A DNA stretch of 35,535 nt from Cupriavidus cauae (GCF_008632125.1 NZ_VWRN01000042.1:1-35535), one strand, 5' to 3'; shown: positions 11,256 through 21,955, counted from the stretch's first letter. Numbers and translations are program-made. Notes: generated by a model from the letters alone, not told the origin.

Positions 11256-12467
11256 ATGAACCCGCGTCTCGATTTGCTGCAGCCCTACCCGTTCGAGAAA
11301 CTGAAGGCCCTGTTTGCGGGAATCCAGCCGAACGGCGCGCTGCGGCCGATCAGTTTCGGCATCGGCGAGCCCAAGCATCCGACCCCGCGCTTCATCCGCG
11401 ATGCGCTGGCCGAGTCGCTTGGCGGGCTGGCGAATTATCCCACAACGGCCGGTTCCGAAGCCCTGCGCCAATGCATCGCCAGCTGGCTGGAGCGCCGCTA
11501 CGGCCTGCCCCGTGTCGACCCCGCCAGCCAGGTGCTGCCGGTCACCGGCTCGCGCGAGGCGCTGTTCGCCTTTGCCCAGACCGTGGTCGACGGCACCCGC
11601 CCCGGCGCGCTGGTGCTGTGCCCGAACCCCTTCTATCAGATCTACGAGGGCGCCGCGCTGCTGGCCGGCGCGACGCCGGTGTTCGCCAACAGCGATCCGG
11701 CCCGCAATTTCGCCCCGGCATTCGACCGTATCCCCGATGAAGTCTGGCCGCGCGTGCAATTGGTCTATGTCTGCTCGCCCGGCAATCCGACCGGTGCGGT
11801 GCTGTCGCTGGACGACTGGCGCCAGCTGTTCGCGCTGTCGGACCGCCACGGCTTCGTGATCGCCTCCGACGAGTGCTACTCCGAGATCTATTTCGACGAG
11901 GGCAAGGCGCCGCTGGGCGCGCTGGAGGCGGCGCACCGTCTGGGCCGCGGCTTCGAGCGGCTGGTGATGTTCTCCAGCCTGTCCAAGCGCTCCAACGTGC
12001 CGGGCCTGCGCTCGGGCTTCGTCGCGGGCGACGCGGCGCTGCTGGGCCGCTTCCTGCTGTATCGCACCTATCATGGCGGCGCGATGAACCCGGCGGTGCA
12101 GAGCGCCAGCGTCGCGGCCTGGAACGACGAGGCGCATGTGCGCGAGAACCGTGCCGCCTATGTCGCCAAGTTCGCCGAGGTCACGCCGATGCTGGCCGAA
12201 GTGCTGGACGTCGCCCTGCCCGACGCGGGCTTCTACCTGTGGGCGGACGTCTCGCGCACGGGGCTGAGCGACACCGAGTTCGCCGCGCGGCTTTATGCCG
12301 AGCAGCACCTGACCGTGCTGCCCGGCAGCTATCTGGCGCGCGAGGCCGACGGCATCAATCCGGGCGCCAATCGCGTGCGGATGGCGCTGGTGGCGACGCC
12401 CGAGGAATGCCGCGAGGGTGCAGAGCGCATCGTCGCCTTCTGCCGGGGCCTGGCGGGCCGCGGCTGA
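11256..12467 (+). CDS. dapC: Succinyldiaminopimelate transaminase
   Basis: This PLP enzyme converts N-succinyl-2-amino-6-ketopimelate plus glutamate to N-succinyl-LL-diaminopimelate in the lysine/peptidoglycan pathway. The 403-residue product is a fold-type I aminotransferase of the AspC class. It has CSPGNPTG (173-180), ASDECYSE with PLP-contacting Asp205 and Tyr208, and SSLSKRSNVPGLRSGF with the Schiff-base lysine at 244. The N-terminal motif SFGIGEPKHPTP is characteristic of DapC. The start ATG at 11256 is 30 bases from a TATAAT box and lacks an obvious Shine-Dalgarno. It is followed by dapD 153 bases downstream. General aminotransferases share this fold, so the specific call leans on the dapD/dapE context. 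Confidence 0.93.
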   Translation: MNPRLDLLQPYPFEKLKALFAGIQPNGALRPISFGIGEPKHPTPRFIRDALAESLGGLANYPTTAGSEALRQCIASWLERRYGLPRVDPASQVLPVTGSREALFAFAQTVVDGTRPGALVLCPNPFYQIYEGAALLAGATPVFANSDPARNFAPAFDRIPDEVWPRVQLVYVCSPGNPTGAVLSLDDWRQLFALSDRHGFVIASDECYSEIYFDEGKAPLGALEAAHRLGRGFERLVMFSSLSKRSNVPGLRSGFVAGDAALLGRFLLYRTYHGGAMNPAVQSASVAAWNDEAHVRENRAAYVAKFAEVTPMLAEVLDVALPDAGFYLWADVSRTGLSDTEFAARLYAEQHLTVLPGSYLAREADGINPGANRVRMALVATPEECREGAERIVAFCRGLAGRG

Positions 12468-12620
12468 ACCGGCCGGAGCGCGGTTCGATCCCACGGTTCG
12501 GTCCCGGGATTCGCCGCCTTGGACCTGGAGTCGACCGCAATATCCACCCCAATATCGGCTGCCGACCGCCACCGCGCGGCGGCCGCGAATTCAACCACGA
12601 CAACACGCGAAGAAACGCAT

Positions 12621-13448
<828 letters not shown>

Positions 13449-13457
13449 CGGCAGCGA

Positions 13458-13481
13458 GGTGGCGGCCCGCGTGCCGCCACC
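13458..13481 (+). terminator. Hairpin after dapD, terminator-like
   Basis: GGTGGCGGC and GCCGCCACC form a perfect 9-bp stem around a six-base loop, beginning 10 bases after the dapD stop. There is no T-run, so termination would be weak or Rho-assisted. Confidence 0.45.
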
Positions 13482-13500
13482 GCTGTCCGGTTCGCCGCAA

Positions 13501-13536
13501 CCCGCGCCCCAACCTGCGCCCCAATCCGCGCCCCGC
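13501..13536. repeat. Three tandem copies of a 12-bp unit
   Basis: CCCGCGCCCCAA, CCTGCGCCCCAA and TCCGCGCCCCGC lie back to back in the gap between dapD and the small membrane protein gene. Confidence 0.7.
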
Positions 13537-13587
13537 CCTCCTCGCCCCCGAGCGGCACAACGCGCCGGCTCTTACGTGAGGTGACCC

Positions 13588-13995
13588 GTGCCCTCCCTAC
13601 GCAAGCGATTCATGGCCCTGGACCCCGCTACCGTCAGCACCGTGCTGTCCCTGCTGCCGACCATTCTCGAGCAGGCCAACAAGACCATCGAGAAGCTCAA
13701 GAAGAGCAAGCGCAAGGACGAGCCCGCCGACGGCGGCGACGGCACGCCCGCGGCCGATCCGCAGGAGCAGGCGCGCCAGCTCGCGGCGCGCGTCGCCGAG
13801 CTGGAAACGGCCGCGATGCAGCAGGCCGAGAACGTCAAGCTGCTGGCCGAACAACATGCGATCACGATCGACGCGCTGCGCAAGGAAGCGGCCCGGCTGG
13901 ACCGCCGGCTGCGGCTGATGACCGGCGTGGCGATGGCCGGCTTCGCGCTGGGCCTGCCCGCGCTGGTGATCGCCATCAATCTGCTGCTGCGCTGA
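13588..13995 (+). CDS. Small coiled-coil protein with C-terminal membrane anchor
   Basis: I do not recognise the family. The 135-residue product starts with MPSLRKRFMALDPATVSTVL. It continues with a predicted helix and a Lys-rich patch (KTIEKLKKSKRKD). A Gly/Asp/Pro linker leads into a coiled coil (about 60-105, QARQLAARVAELETAAMQQA). After a basic segment (LDRRLRLM) comes one hydrophobic helix, GVAMAGFALGLPALVIAINL, up to the C-terminus. This is the layout of a tail-anchored inner-membrane protein. GTG 13588 was preferred because GAGGTGA, an excellent Shine-Dalgarno, ends three bases before it. ATG 13612 (MALDPATV) is the alternative. It lies between dapD and yffB on the same strand, so it is probably co-transcribed with the dap genes. 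A role in that pathway is unproven. Confidence 0.75.
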   Translation: MPSLRKRFMALDPATVSTVLSLLPTILEQANKTIEKLKKSKRKDEPADGGDGTPAADPQEQARQLAARVAELETAAMQQAENVKLLAEQHAITIDALRKEAARLDRRLRLMTGVAMAGFALGLPALVIAINLLLR

Positions 13996-14088
13996 AGCGG
14001 GCCACGGCTCGCGCCATCGCGCCGCCATCGTCCTTTGCCGCCATCGCGCCTCGCGTCCCTCTCGCCAACGATTCATTCTTCATTCGCC

Positions 14089-15772
<1,684 letters not shown>

Positions 15773-15880
15773 GCGATCGTTCCTGACCGCACTGCCCTGA
15801 TCGCGCCGCTCTTAGCACGTTGCGCAGACCGCGCCGCCGTTATCGCGCCGCCCCGACCGACCCCTGACCTCTGATTCGCC

Positions 15881-16783
15881 ATGGCCACCGCCTCTCCCCT
15901 GTCCACCGTCCGCGACCTGCTGCGCCTGGCGGTGTCGCGCTTCACCCAGGCCGGCCTGTCGTTCGGCCACGGCACCGACAACGCCTACGACGAGGCGGTC
16001 TACCTGATCCTGCATACGCTGCATCTGCCGCTCGATACGCTGGACCCGTTCCTCGACGCCCGGCTGCTGCCCGACGAAATCGCCGCGGTGATGGAAGTGA
16101 TCCGCCGCCGCGTCGACGAGCGCGTGCCGGCGGCCTACATCACGCACGAGGCGTACATGCATGGGCAGCGCTTCTATGTCGACGAGCGCGTGATCGTGCC
16201 GCGCAGCTTCATCGGCGAGCTGCTGCAGGATGGACTGGCCCCGTGGGTCAGCGACATCGACGCGATCGGCCCGGTGCTGGAACTGTGCACCGGCTCGGGC
16301 TGCCTGCCGATCCTGGCCGCGCAGGCCTGGCCGCACGCCTCCATCGATGCGGTCGACATCTCGGCCGATGCGCTGGAGGTGGCGCGTCGCAATGTCGCCG
16401 ACTACGGCCTCGAGGACCGCATCCACCTCTATCACGGCGACCTGTACGCGCCGCTGCCGGCCGGTACCACCTACGACGTGATCCTCAGCAATCCGCCTTA
16501 TGTGAACGAAGGCGCCATGCAGCGTCTGCCGGCCGAATACCAGGCCGAGCCGCGCATCGCGCTGGCCGGCGGCGACGACGGCATGGACGTGGTGCGCCGG
16601 ATCGTGGCCGGCGCACGCGCGCACCTGAACCCCGGCGGCGTGCTGGTGGTCGAGATCGGCAACGAGTTCGAGAATGTCGAGGCCGCCTTCCCGGACCTGG
16701 AACTGGTCTGGCTGACGGTCAGCGCGGGCGAGGAGCAGGTGTTCCTGCTGACGTACGAAGCGCTGCAGGCGGCGGGCCTGTAA
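15881..16783 (+). CDS. prmB: Ribosomal protein L3 N5-glutamine methyltransferase
   Basis: This enzyme methylates a glutamine side chain of ribosomal protein L3 using S-adenosylmethionine. The 300-residue product has the HemK/PrmB arrangement. A helical N-terminal domain (about 1-100) carries FGHGTDNAYDEAVYL, which is typical of PrmB rather than PrmC. The SAM-binding domain has ELCTGSGC (134-141) and VDISADAL, and the substrate-glutamine motif NPPY is at 204-207. The C-terminus contains the AGGDDGMDVVR motif. ATG 15881 is the natural start. It follows dapE by 108 bases on the same strand and may be read from the same transcript. The next gene is convergent. Confidence 0.95.
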   Translation: MATASPLSTVRDLLRLAVSRFTQAGLSFGHGTDNAYDEAVYLILHTLHLPLDTLDPFLDARLLPDEIAAVMEVIRRRVDERVPAAYITHEAYMHGQRFYVDERVIVPRSFIGELLQDGLAPWVSDIDAIGPVLELCTGSGCLPILAAQAWPHASIDAVDISADALEVARRNVADYGLEDRIHLYHGDLYAPLPAGTTYDVILSNPPYVNEGAMQRLPAEYQAEPRIALAGGDDGMDVVRRIVAGARAHLNPGGVLVVEIGNEFENVEAAFPDLELVWLTVSAGEEQVFLLTYEALQAAGL

Positions 16784-16796
16784 GGACGGCCGCCGC

Positions 16797-16840
16797 GCGC
16801 CGGGGGCGGGACGCGCGAGCGCCGGGGGCGGGACGCGCGA
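16797..16840. repeat. Perfect 22-bp direct duplication
   Basis: A 22-base GC-only unit except for two A residues (starting GCGCCGGGGG and ending ACGCGCGA) occurs twice in immediate succession in the 72-bp gap between the convergent prmB and DUF2817 genes. The length is twice 11. Confidence 0.9.
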
Positions 16841-16855
16841 GCGCTGGCGCGCGGC

Positions 16856-17947
16856 TTATTGCCCGGCCGCCAGCGCCGCAGCCGCGGCCCGCACCGCGGT
16901 CGTGCACTGCTCCACGACCCCTTCGCGCCAGTCGTCTGCGTCGCCATAGAAGGCGCGCCACATGCCCTGGCGGATCAGCGCGCGCTGCGTGTTGTCCGCG
17001 TCGGGATGCAGATGCAGCCAGTGGTCGCCGCGCAGCGCCTGCAATACGTCGGGCAGCGGCAAGGTGCCAAATTCCAGCGCGATGCCGGCAAAGTCGATGC
17101 CGGGCAGCGTATCCGGAACGGCGTGCCAGGCCAGGCCGGTCAGGTTGGCCGAAGTCGACGAGCCGTCGTACATCGACGTCACGTGCTGGCCCCAGATCGC
17201 GCGGGTCCTCTCCAGCTGCGCCACATCGTCCGGCCCCATGTAGATCGGCTCGCCATAGCCCCACGGGCCGAGCCCGGTATGGATGTCGATCCAGCGCAGG
17301 CCGGTCCGTCCCGCGCCGTAGCGCGCGAGGATGCGGCGCAGCGTGTAATTGCTCCAGGTCGCCACGCGCCCGCCATAGAACATGCCGTGCGGATCGTCGT
17401 ACTGGCCCGCGCTGACGGCGGCCTGGTACCAGCTCATGCCGCGCTCGGCGATCGCGCGCGCCAGAGCGGCCTCGTCCTGCTCCGACGGCGGCCAGTGCGC
17501 CGGCAGCAGCAGCGGCGCGACCTCGGCATAGGCCGGGTTTTGCGGCAGCGGCCGCGTGAAATCCATGAAATTGCGGTTCAGGTCGACGTTGTCCTCGTTG
17601 ACCCGGCGCATGTGCGAGAAGCCGTAGGGGTTCACCGCATGCACCAGCAGCAGCGCCGCGCCGGCCTTGGCGCATTGCTGCAGCAGCGTGGCATCGTGCA
17701 GCAGCGCGATCTGCGCGCCCGAGCCGCAGAAGCCCTCGGCGCCGTGCATCGCGGAGGTGACCAGGATCAGATGGCGCGCATCGCGCGGGCCGATCCAGGC
17801 GACGTCCATCGCCAGCTCCTCGTCCTCGGCGCCGCGCCGCGTGGGATGCGCGAACGGCGTGGGCACGTCGCCGACGTTCTCGGCCGCGAGCCTGAACTTG
17901 GCGCGGGCTTCCTCGTAGCGGCTTGAAAAGCAATCGTGCAGCTGCAT
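16856..17947 (-). CDS. DUF2817 family protein, M14-like zinc carboxypeptidase fold
   Basis: This is probably a cytoplasmic metallo-hydrolase; the substrate is unknown. In 363 residues the putative zinc ligands are visible as SAMHGAEGFCGSG (His68 and Glu71) and WIDIHTGLGPWG (His223). DLNRNF at 122-127 is a typical M14 substrate-binding Asn-Arg pair. TLPGIDFAGIALEFGTLP near the C-terminus fits the catalytic Glu region. ATG 17947 (MQLHDCFSSRYEEARAKF) begins the conserved protein and follows a GGAG sequence. The frame is open 29 codons further but is unlike the family there. There is no signal peptide. It lies tail-to-tail with prmB and divergent from the DUF2165 gene. Confidence 0.85.
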   Translation of the reverse strand: MQLHDCFSSRYEEARAKFRLAAENVGDVPTPFAHPTRRGAEDEELAMDVAWIGPRDARHLILVTSAMHGAEGFCGSGAQIALLHDATLLQQCAKAGAALLLVHAVNPYGFSHMRRVNEDNVDLNRNFMDFTRPLPQNPAYAEVAPLLLPAHWPPSEQDEAALARAIAERGMSWYQAAVSAGQYDDPHGMFYGGRVATWSNYTLRRILARYGAGRTGLRWIDIHTGLGPWGYGEPIYMGPDDVAQLERTRAIWGQHVTSMYDGSSTSANLTGLAWHAVPDTLPGIDFAGIALEFGTLPLPDVLQALRGDHWLHLHPDADNTQRALIRQGMWRAFYGDADDWREGVVEQCTTAVRAAAAALAAGQ

Positions 17948-18248
17948 CGGCGGCTCTCCGGGGCGACCAGGATCGATGACCGCATTAAACGCCATTCCGC
18001 CGCCGCGCGCCAGCCGGTACAATCCCGTCCGCACAAGGTTGGATCGATCCAGCGCGGCCGGCGCGGCTTCCCAGGCCCGCCACGCGTCTCAGGTAACACC
18101 AGTCCCGATCTCCAGCCGGATTTCCCTCGCGCCCGTTCCGGGTCCCGCCTGATCCCTTCGTTCCCGACCGCCACGTCGCGCGCCCGGCATGGATTGGCAC
18201 GCCCATCCCGCCGGCCGGCTCGCGGTCCTTCATCCTGAGACTGTCAAC
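17948..18248. other. 301-bp divergent gap between the DUF2817 and DUF2165 genes
   Basis: No gene is supported here. It holds a plus-strand TACAAT box (18018-18023) and the palindrome GGATCGATCC (18041-18050), either of which could serve the DUF2165 gene. The rest is GC-rich and featureless to me. Confidence 0.5.
18018..18023 (+). promoter_or_regulatory. Possible -10 box (TACAAT) upstream of the DUF2165 gene
   Basis: TACAAT in the context GGTACAATCCCG resembles -10 boxes common in this group. It lies about 225 bases before the DUF2165 ATG, so the leader would be long. There is no good -35. Confidence 0.35.
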
Positions 18249-18758
18249 ATGATCGTGCGTTATTCCAAGATCGCCGCGGTATTGGCCATGGCCCTGTTCG
18301 CCTCGCTGGTGTCGTTCGGCAATATCACCGACTACGGCACCAACTTCGCCTTCGTCCAGCATGTGTTCCTGATGGACACGACCTTCCCCGGCAACGGCAT
18401 CATGTACCGCGCCATCCGGTCGCCGGTACTGCATCACGCCGGCTATATCGGCATCATCGCGCTGGAAACCGCCACCGCGCTGCTGTGCTGGGCCGGCGGC
18501 ATCGCGCTGTGGCGCGCGCGCCGGCAATCGCCGCGCGCCTTCCATCGCGCCAAGACGTGGGCGGTGGCCGGCCTGACGCTGGGCTTCCTGACCTGGCAGG
18601 TCGCGTTCATGTCGATCGGCGGCGAGTGGTTCGGCATGTGGATGTCGAAGGAATGGAACGGCGTGCCCGACGCGTTCCGCTTCTTCATCACGCTGCTGAC
18701 GGTGCTGATCTACGTCAGCCTGCCGTACGACGATCTTGATCTGGCCGGCGATCGGTAG
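18249..18758 (+). CDS. DUF2165 family inner-membrane protein
   Basis: The function is unknown. The 169-residue product has four hydrophobic helices. The first is about 7-25 (KIAAVLAMALFASLVSFGN). A periplasmic loop with YGTNFAFVQHVFLMDTTFP comes before the second, about 65-90. The last two are around 107-125 and 140-160. The motif NITDYGTNFAFVQHVFLMDT and the late EWFGMWMSKEWNG segment match my memory of DUF2165 proteins. ATG 18249 was chosen because it begins the first helix. A start 20 codons upstream adds a polar tail of no known relation. It is transcribed alone, divergent from the DUF2817 gene and convergent with the next one. Confidence 0.85.
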   Translation: MIVRYSKIAAVLAMALFASLVSFGNITDYGTNFAFVQHVFLMDTTFPGNGIMYRAIRSPVLHHAGYIGIIALETATALLCWAGGIALWRARRQSPRAFHRAKTWAVAGLTLGFLTWQVAFMSIGGEWFGMWMSKEWNGVPDAFRFFITLLTVLIYVSLPYDDLDLAGDR

Positions 18759-18790
18759 GCCGGCGGCGGCAAGCCGGCGTCGATGAGACA

Positions 18791-18829
18791 CGCCGATAAG
18801 TTGCGCCGATAAGTTGCGCCGATAAGTCG
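18791..18829. repeat. Three tandem copies of a 13-bp unit (CGCCGATAAGTTG)
   Basis: Two perfect copies of CGCCGATAAGTTG and a third ending TCG lie between the convergent DUF2165 and 18882-19676 genes. They are AT-richer than the surroundings. Confidence 0.85.
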
Positions 18830-18881
18830 GCGTGGATGGGACGGCGTCGATAACGAGCACCGGCAAGTCCGTGCCGGCAAG

Positions 18882-19676
18882 TCATCCCTCCCAGTCGGCA
18901 TCCCCGGCGCCCGCCGCGCGCCGCGGCGGCGCCTCCAGCTGCCAGGCGCGCGGATGCAGCGCCAGTCCGGCCGCTTCGCCCTGTGCGCGCGTCAGCGTCA
19001 GATGGCGCGCCAGCCAGTCCATCACGCCGCGCAGGAAGCGTTGCTGCTCGAGCCGCACGGCCTCGCGCAGCGCGCGTTCGAGCTGCACGTAGGCGGTGTA
19101 GACGTCGAGCAGATTGGCGCTCTTCAGCGTGGCCGGCGTCGACGGGCTGCGCTCGATCGCCAGCACGCGGCCGGCCTGCTGCGGCGTCAGCGCCCCGGTC
19201 TCGCGATAGGCGGCATACAAGGGCTCCAACGGCGCGAAACGGACGCTGGGCTGCACGCGCGGCACGCCGGCGACCTTCTCCATGCGCAGCAGCAGATAGC
19301 GGACCGCGGCGGCATGCTGGCGGGCCTGTTCCTGCTCGCGGCTCGCGCCCGCGCCGCGCCGTGGCCGCGCCTCGTCGCGCCACGGTCCGGCGCCCGCGGC
19401 GCGGGCGGTGAAGTCGGGCACGCCGTCGAACGCGCCATGGCCGCCCAGCAGCCGCAGCGCGCAATCCGGCCCGAAGGCATGCTCGTGGCCGGCCGCGTCG
19501 CGCAGGATATAGGCGTGGCCCGAGCCGATGCCGTGGCCCTTCCTGCCAGCGGACGCGACGCCAGCGCCGACACCGGTGCCAACGTCCGAGCCCGCGCAGC
19601 GCGTGCCCGGCTCGACGAAATCCTTGCGAACGGCGGTCCAGGCGGGGCGAGGGGTGGAAGCGGGCTCGAGGGGCAT
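18882..19676 (-). CDS. Hypothetical protein with Gly-rich N-terminal segment and helical C-terminus
   Basis: I do not recognise this 264-residue protein. The first 80 residues contain TRCAGSDVGTG, a Gly-rich run, then GHAYILRDAAGHEHAFGPDC and ALRLLGG. This pattern of an early Cys (27), a Y-x-L-x-D-x-x-G strand turn and a late FGPDC (Cys72) resembles small nucleic-acid or metal-binding domains of the FGxDCAxxLLG type, which I infer rather than know. An Arg/Gln-rich linker (about 100-125) leads into a helical region (about 125-235) with YLLLRMEKVAGVPRV and QLERALREAVRLEQQRFLRG. ATG 19676 (MPLEPAST) was chosen because upstream codons run through low-complexity repeat. The gene is probably real, since its composition is protein-like and no rival frame fits. 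Confidence 0.65.
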   Translation of the reverse strand: MPLEPASTPRPAWTAVRKDFVEPGTRCAGSDVGTGVGAGVASAGRKGHGIGSGHAYILRDAAGHEHAFGPDCALRLLGGHGAFDGVPDFTARAAGAGPWRDEARPRRGAGASREQEQARQHAAAVRYLLLRMEKVAGVPRVQPSVRFAPLEPLYAAYRETGALTPQQAGRVLAIERSPSTPATLKSANLLDVYTAYVQLERALREAVRLEQQRFLRGVMDWLARHLTLTRAQGEAAGLALHPRAWQLEAPPRRAAGAGDADWEG

Positions 19677-19817
19677 GCCTTGATTGAGGAACAGCGAAAC
19701 GGCGAAGGACGGCGAAACCGCGACGAAACGACGGCGGGGCGCGCATTGTCGCGCGAAAACCCGCCGGACGCGATAGCCGCCCGATGGCACGGCAATCGCG
19801 GCGCAATCGCCGGGCGA

Positions 19818-19862
19818 AAGCCTGGCAAGCCTGGCAAGCCCGGCAAGCCCGGCGAGCCTGGC
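19818..19862. repeat. Five tandem copies of a 9-bp unit (RAGCCYGGC)
   Basis: The units are AAGCCTGGC, AAGCCTGGC, AAGCCCGGC, AAGCCCGGC and GAGCCTGGC. The same motif (GAGCCCGGC) recurs as a coding repeat inside the DUF1853 gene near 32930-32970. Confidence 0.85.
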
Positions 19863-19941
19863 GAGACGTTGGCTAGACGTTGGCGAGGGCCCCGCGACAG
19901 GCGCCCGACAGCCTCGCACCATGCCGCCCGCCGCCCCGGGC

Positions 19942-19947
19942 TAAAAT
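19942..19947 (+). promoter_or_regulatory. Probable -10 box (TAAAAT) of yheS
   Basis: TAAAAT in GGGCTAAAATGCG lies 55 bases before the yheS GTG, in a form often seen in this bacterial group. No clear -35 is visible. Confidence 0.5.
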
Positions 19948-19954
19948 GCGCCCT

Positions 19955-19973
19955 GCCCGGCCCCGTGCCGGGC
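19955..19973 (+). promoter_or_regulatory. Hairpin in the yheS leader
   Basis: GCCCGGC and GCCGGGC form a perfect 7-bp stem with loop CCCGT, between the TAAAAT box and the GTG start. It could modulate leader read-through or translation, but no terminator T-run follows. Confidence 0.35.
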
Positions 19974-19996
19974 TCGACTTTCCATAAAAGACTCTC

Positions 19997-21955
19997 GTGA
20001 TCCGAATCGACCAGCTAGTACTCCAGCGCGGCACCAAGGTGCTGTTCGACCACACCAGCGTGACGCTGAACCCCGGCGAGCGCGTCGGCCTGGTCGGTGC
20101 CAACGGCAGCGGCAAATCGACGCTGTTCGCGCTGCTGCGCGGCGAATTGCATCCGGACGGCGGTGACGTCGCGGTGCCGGCGCAATGGCGCGTGGCCCAT
20201 GTCGCGCAGGAAACGCCGGCGGTGGCGCGCAGCGCGCTGGAATACGTGATCGACGGCGACACCCGGCTGCGCGCGATCGAGCAGACCATCGCGGCCGCGC
20301 AGGCCAGCGGCGACGGCCACGCCGAGGCCGAGGCGCACGCGGCCTACGCCGACGCCGACGGCTACACCGCGGCCTCGCGCGCGGAGGCGCTGCTGCTGGG
20401 CCTGGGCTTCACGCTGGCGCAGGTCGGCCAGCCGGTGGCAGCCTTCTCCGGCGGCTGGCGCATGCGCCTGAACCTGGCGCAGGCGCTGATGTGCCCGTCC
20501 GATCTGCTGCTGCTCGACGAACCGACCAACCACCTGGACCTCGACGCGATCGTCTGGCTCGAGGACTGGCTGGCGCGCTATCCCGGCACGCTGGTGATGA
20601 TCTCGCACGACCGCGAATTCCTCGACGCGATCTGCAACGTCACCGTCCATATCGAACAGCAGCAGCTGCGCCGCTACGGCGGCAACTACAGCCTGTTCGA
20701 GACGCTGCGGCTGCAGCAGATGGCGCAGCAGCAGGCCGCCTACGCGCGCCAGCAGAAGCAGATCGCGCATCTCGAATCGTTCATCACCCGCTTCAAGGCC
20801 AAGGCGACCAAGGCCCGCCAGGCGCAGAGCCGCGTCAAGGCGCTGGAGAAGATGGAGCGCTTGGCGCCGGTGCACGCCGCGGCCGGCTTCTCGTTCGAAT
20901 TCCGCGAGCCCGATGCCGCCCCCAATCCGATGATGGTGCTCGATGCCGTCGACTGCGGCTACGCGGGTCCGCCGCCGGTGACGATCCTGCGCGGCCTGAC
21001 GCTGTCGATCCAGAACGGCCAGCGCATCGGCCTGCTGGGCGCCAACGGCCAGGGCAAATCGACACTGGTCAAGACGCTGGCGGGCACGCTGGCGGCGCTG
21101 GCCGGCACGCTGCGCCACGGCAAGGGCCTGCAGATCGGCTACTTCGCCCAGCACCAGCTGGAGACGCTGCGCGACCACGACTCGCCGCTGCAGCATCTGG
21201 CGCGGCTGGCACCCGATACGCGCGAGCAGGAACTGCGCGACTTCCTCGGCAGCTTCAATTTCCGCGGCGACATGGCGACCTCGCCGATCGAACCGTTCTC
21301 GGGCGGCGAGAAGGCGCGGCTCGCGCTGGCGCTGATCGTCTGGCAGAAGCCGAACCTGCTGCTGCTCGACGAACCGACCAACCACCTGGATCTCGATACG
21401 CGCGAGGCGCTGACGATGGCGCTGGCGCAATTCGAGGGCACGCTGATCCTGGTCTCGCACGACCGGCATCTGCTGCGCGCCACCACCGACCAGTTCATGC
21501 TGGTGGCCGACGGCGGCCTGCAGCCCTTCGACGGCGACCTCGACGACTATCGCGACTGGCTGCTGCAGCAGGCCGCCGCCAAGCGCAACGCCGCGGCCGC
21601 GGCGCATCGCTCGGACGGAGCCCATGGCGGTGAAGGAAGCAACGGGGCCGACGCCGCGGTGCCGGCGCAGAATCGCCGCGACCAGCGCCGCGCCGAGGCC
21701 GACGAACGGCAGCGGCTGGCGCAGCTGCGCAAACCCTTGACCAAGGAACTGGAAAAGGTCGAGAAGCGGATGGCCGTGCTGCAACAGGCCAAGACCGAGA
21801 TCGACGGCTTCATGGCCGACGAAGCCAGCTACGCGGAGGCCAACAAGGCCAGGCTGCTGGAGATGCTCAAGCGCCAGGGCGAGGTCGAGGGGGAACTGAC
21901 CACGCTGGAAGAGCGCTGGCTGGAGCTGCAGGAGCAGATCGAGCAGATTGCCTGA
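19997..21955 (+). CDS. yheS: ABC-F family ATPase YheS
   Basis: This is a soluble tandem-ATPase of the ABC-F group, whose members act on the ribosome; it is not a transporter. The 652-residue product matches E. coli YheS along its length. The first ABC domain has Walker A GANGSGKST (34-42), signature FSGGWRMRLNLAQ (150-162) and Walker B LLLLDEPTNHLDLD (170-183). A linker of about 80 residues contains RFKAKATKARQAQSRVKALE. The second ABC domain has GANGQGKST (about 348-356), FSGGEKARLAL and a second DEPTNHLDLD. A C-terminal coiled coil (about 570-650) ends the protein. The start is GTG (MIRIDQLVLQRGTKVL), since no ATG fits. The next gene is convergent. Confidence 0.96.
   Translation: MIRIDQLVLQRGTKVLFDHTSVTLNPGERVGLVGANGSGKSTLFALLRGELHPDGGDVAVPAQWRVAHVAQETPAVARSALEYVIDGDTRLRAIEQTIAAAQASGDGHAEAEAHAAYADADGYTAASRAEALLLGLGFTLAQVGQPVAAFSGGWRMRLNLAQALMCPSDLLLLDEPTNHLDLDAIVWLEDWLARYPGTLVMISHDREFLDAICNVTVHIEQQQLRRYGGNYSLFETLRLQQMAQQQAAYARQQKQIAHLESFITRFKAKATKARQAQSRVKALEKMERLAPVHAAAGFSFEFREPDAAPNPMMVLDAVDCGYAGPPPVTILRGLTLSIQNGQRIGLLGANGQGKSTLVKTLAGTLAALAGTLRHGKGLQIGYFAQHQLETLRDHDSPLQHLARLAPDTREQELRDFLGSFNFRGDMATSPIEPFSGGEKARLALALIVWQKPNLLLLDEPTNHLDLDTREALTMALAQFEGTLILVSHDRHLLRATTDQFMLVADGGLQPFDGDLDDYRDWLLQQAAAKRNAAAAAHRSDGAHGGEGSNGADAAVPAQNRRDQRRAEADERQRLAQLRKPLTKELEKVEKRMAVLQQAKTEIDGFMADEASYAEANKARLLEMLKRQGEVEGELTTLEERWLELQEQIEQIA

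Larger units (their letters stand above)
19677..19996. other. 320-bp divergent gap before yheS, with 9-bp and 11-bp repeats
   Basis: No gene is supported. It holds five 9-bp repeats (19818-19862), a duplicated 11-mer AGACGTTGGCK (19864-19885), a TAAAAT box and a hairpin in the yheS leader. Confidence 0.6.

Noticed and set aside
9773..11257. A 494-codon minus-strand frame across the 11-bp array and the EamA gene
   Set aside because: The repeat part is open in all frames because 11 is not a multiple of 3, and the rest is the wrong frame of the transporter gene.
19997..21955. A membrane ABC transporter ATPase for yheS
   Set aside because: Two ABC domains are fused with no membrane segments and a C-terminal coiled coil, and it matches YheS throughout; this is ABC-F.
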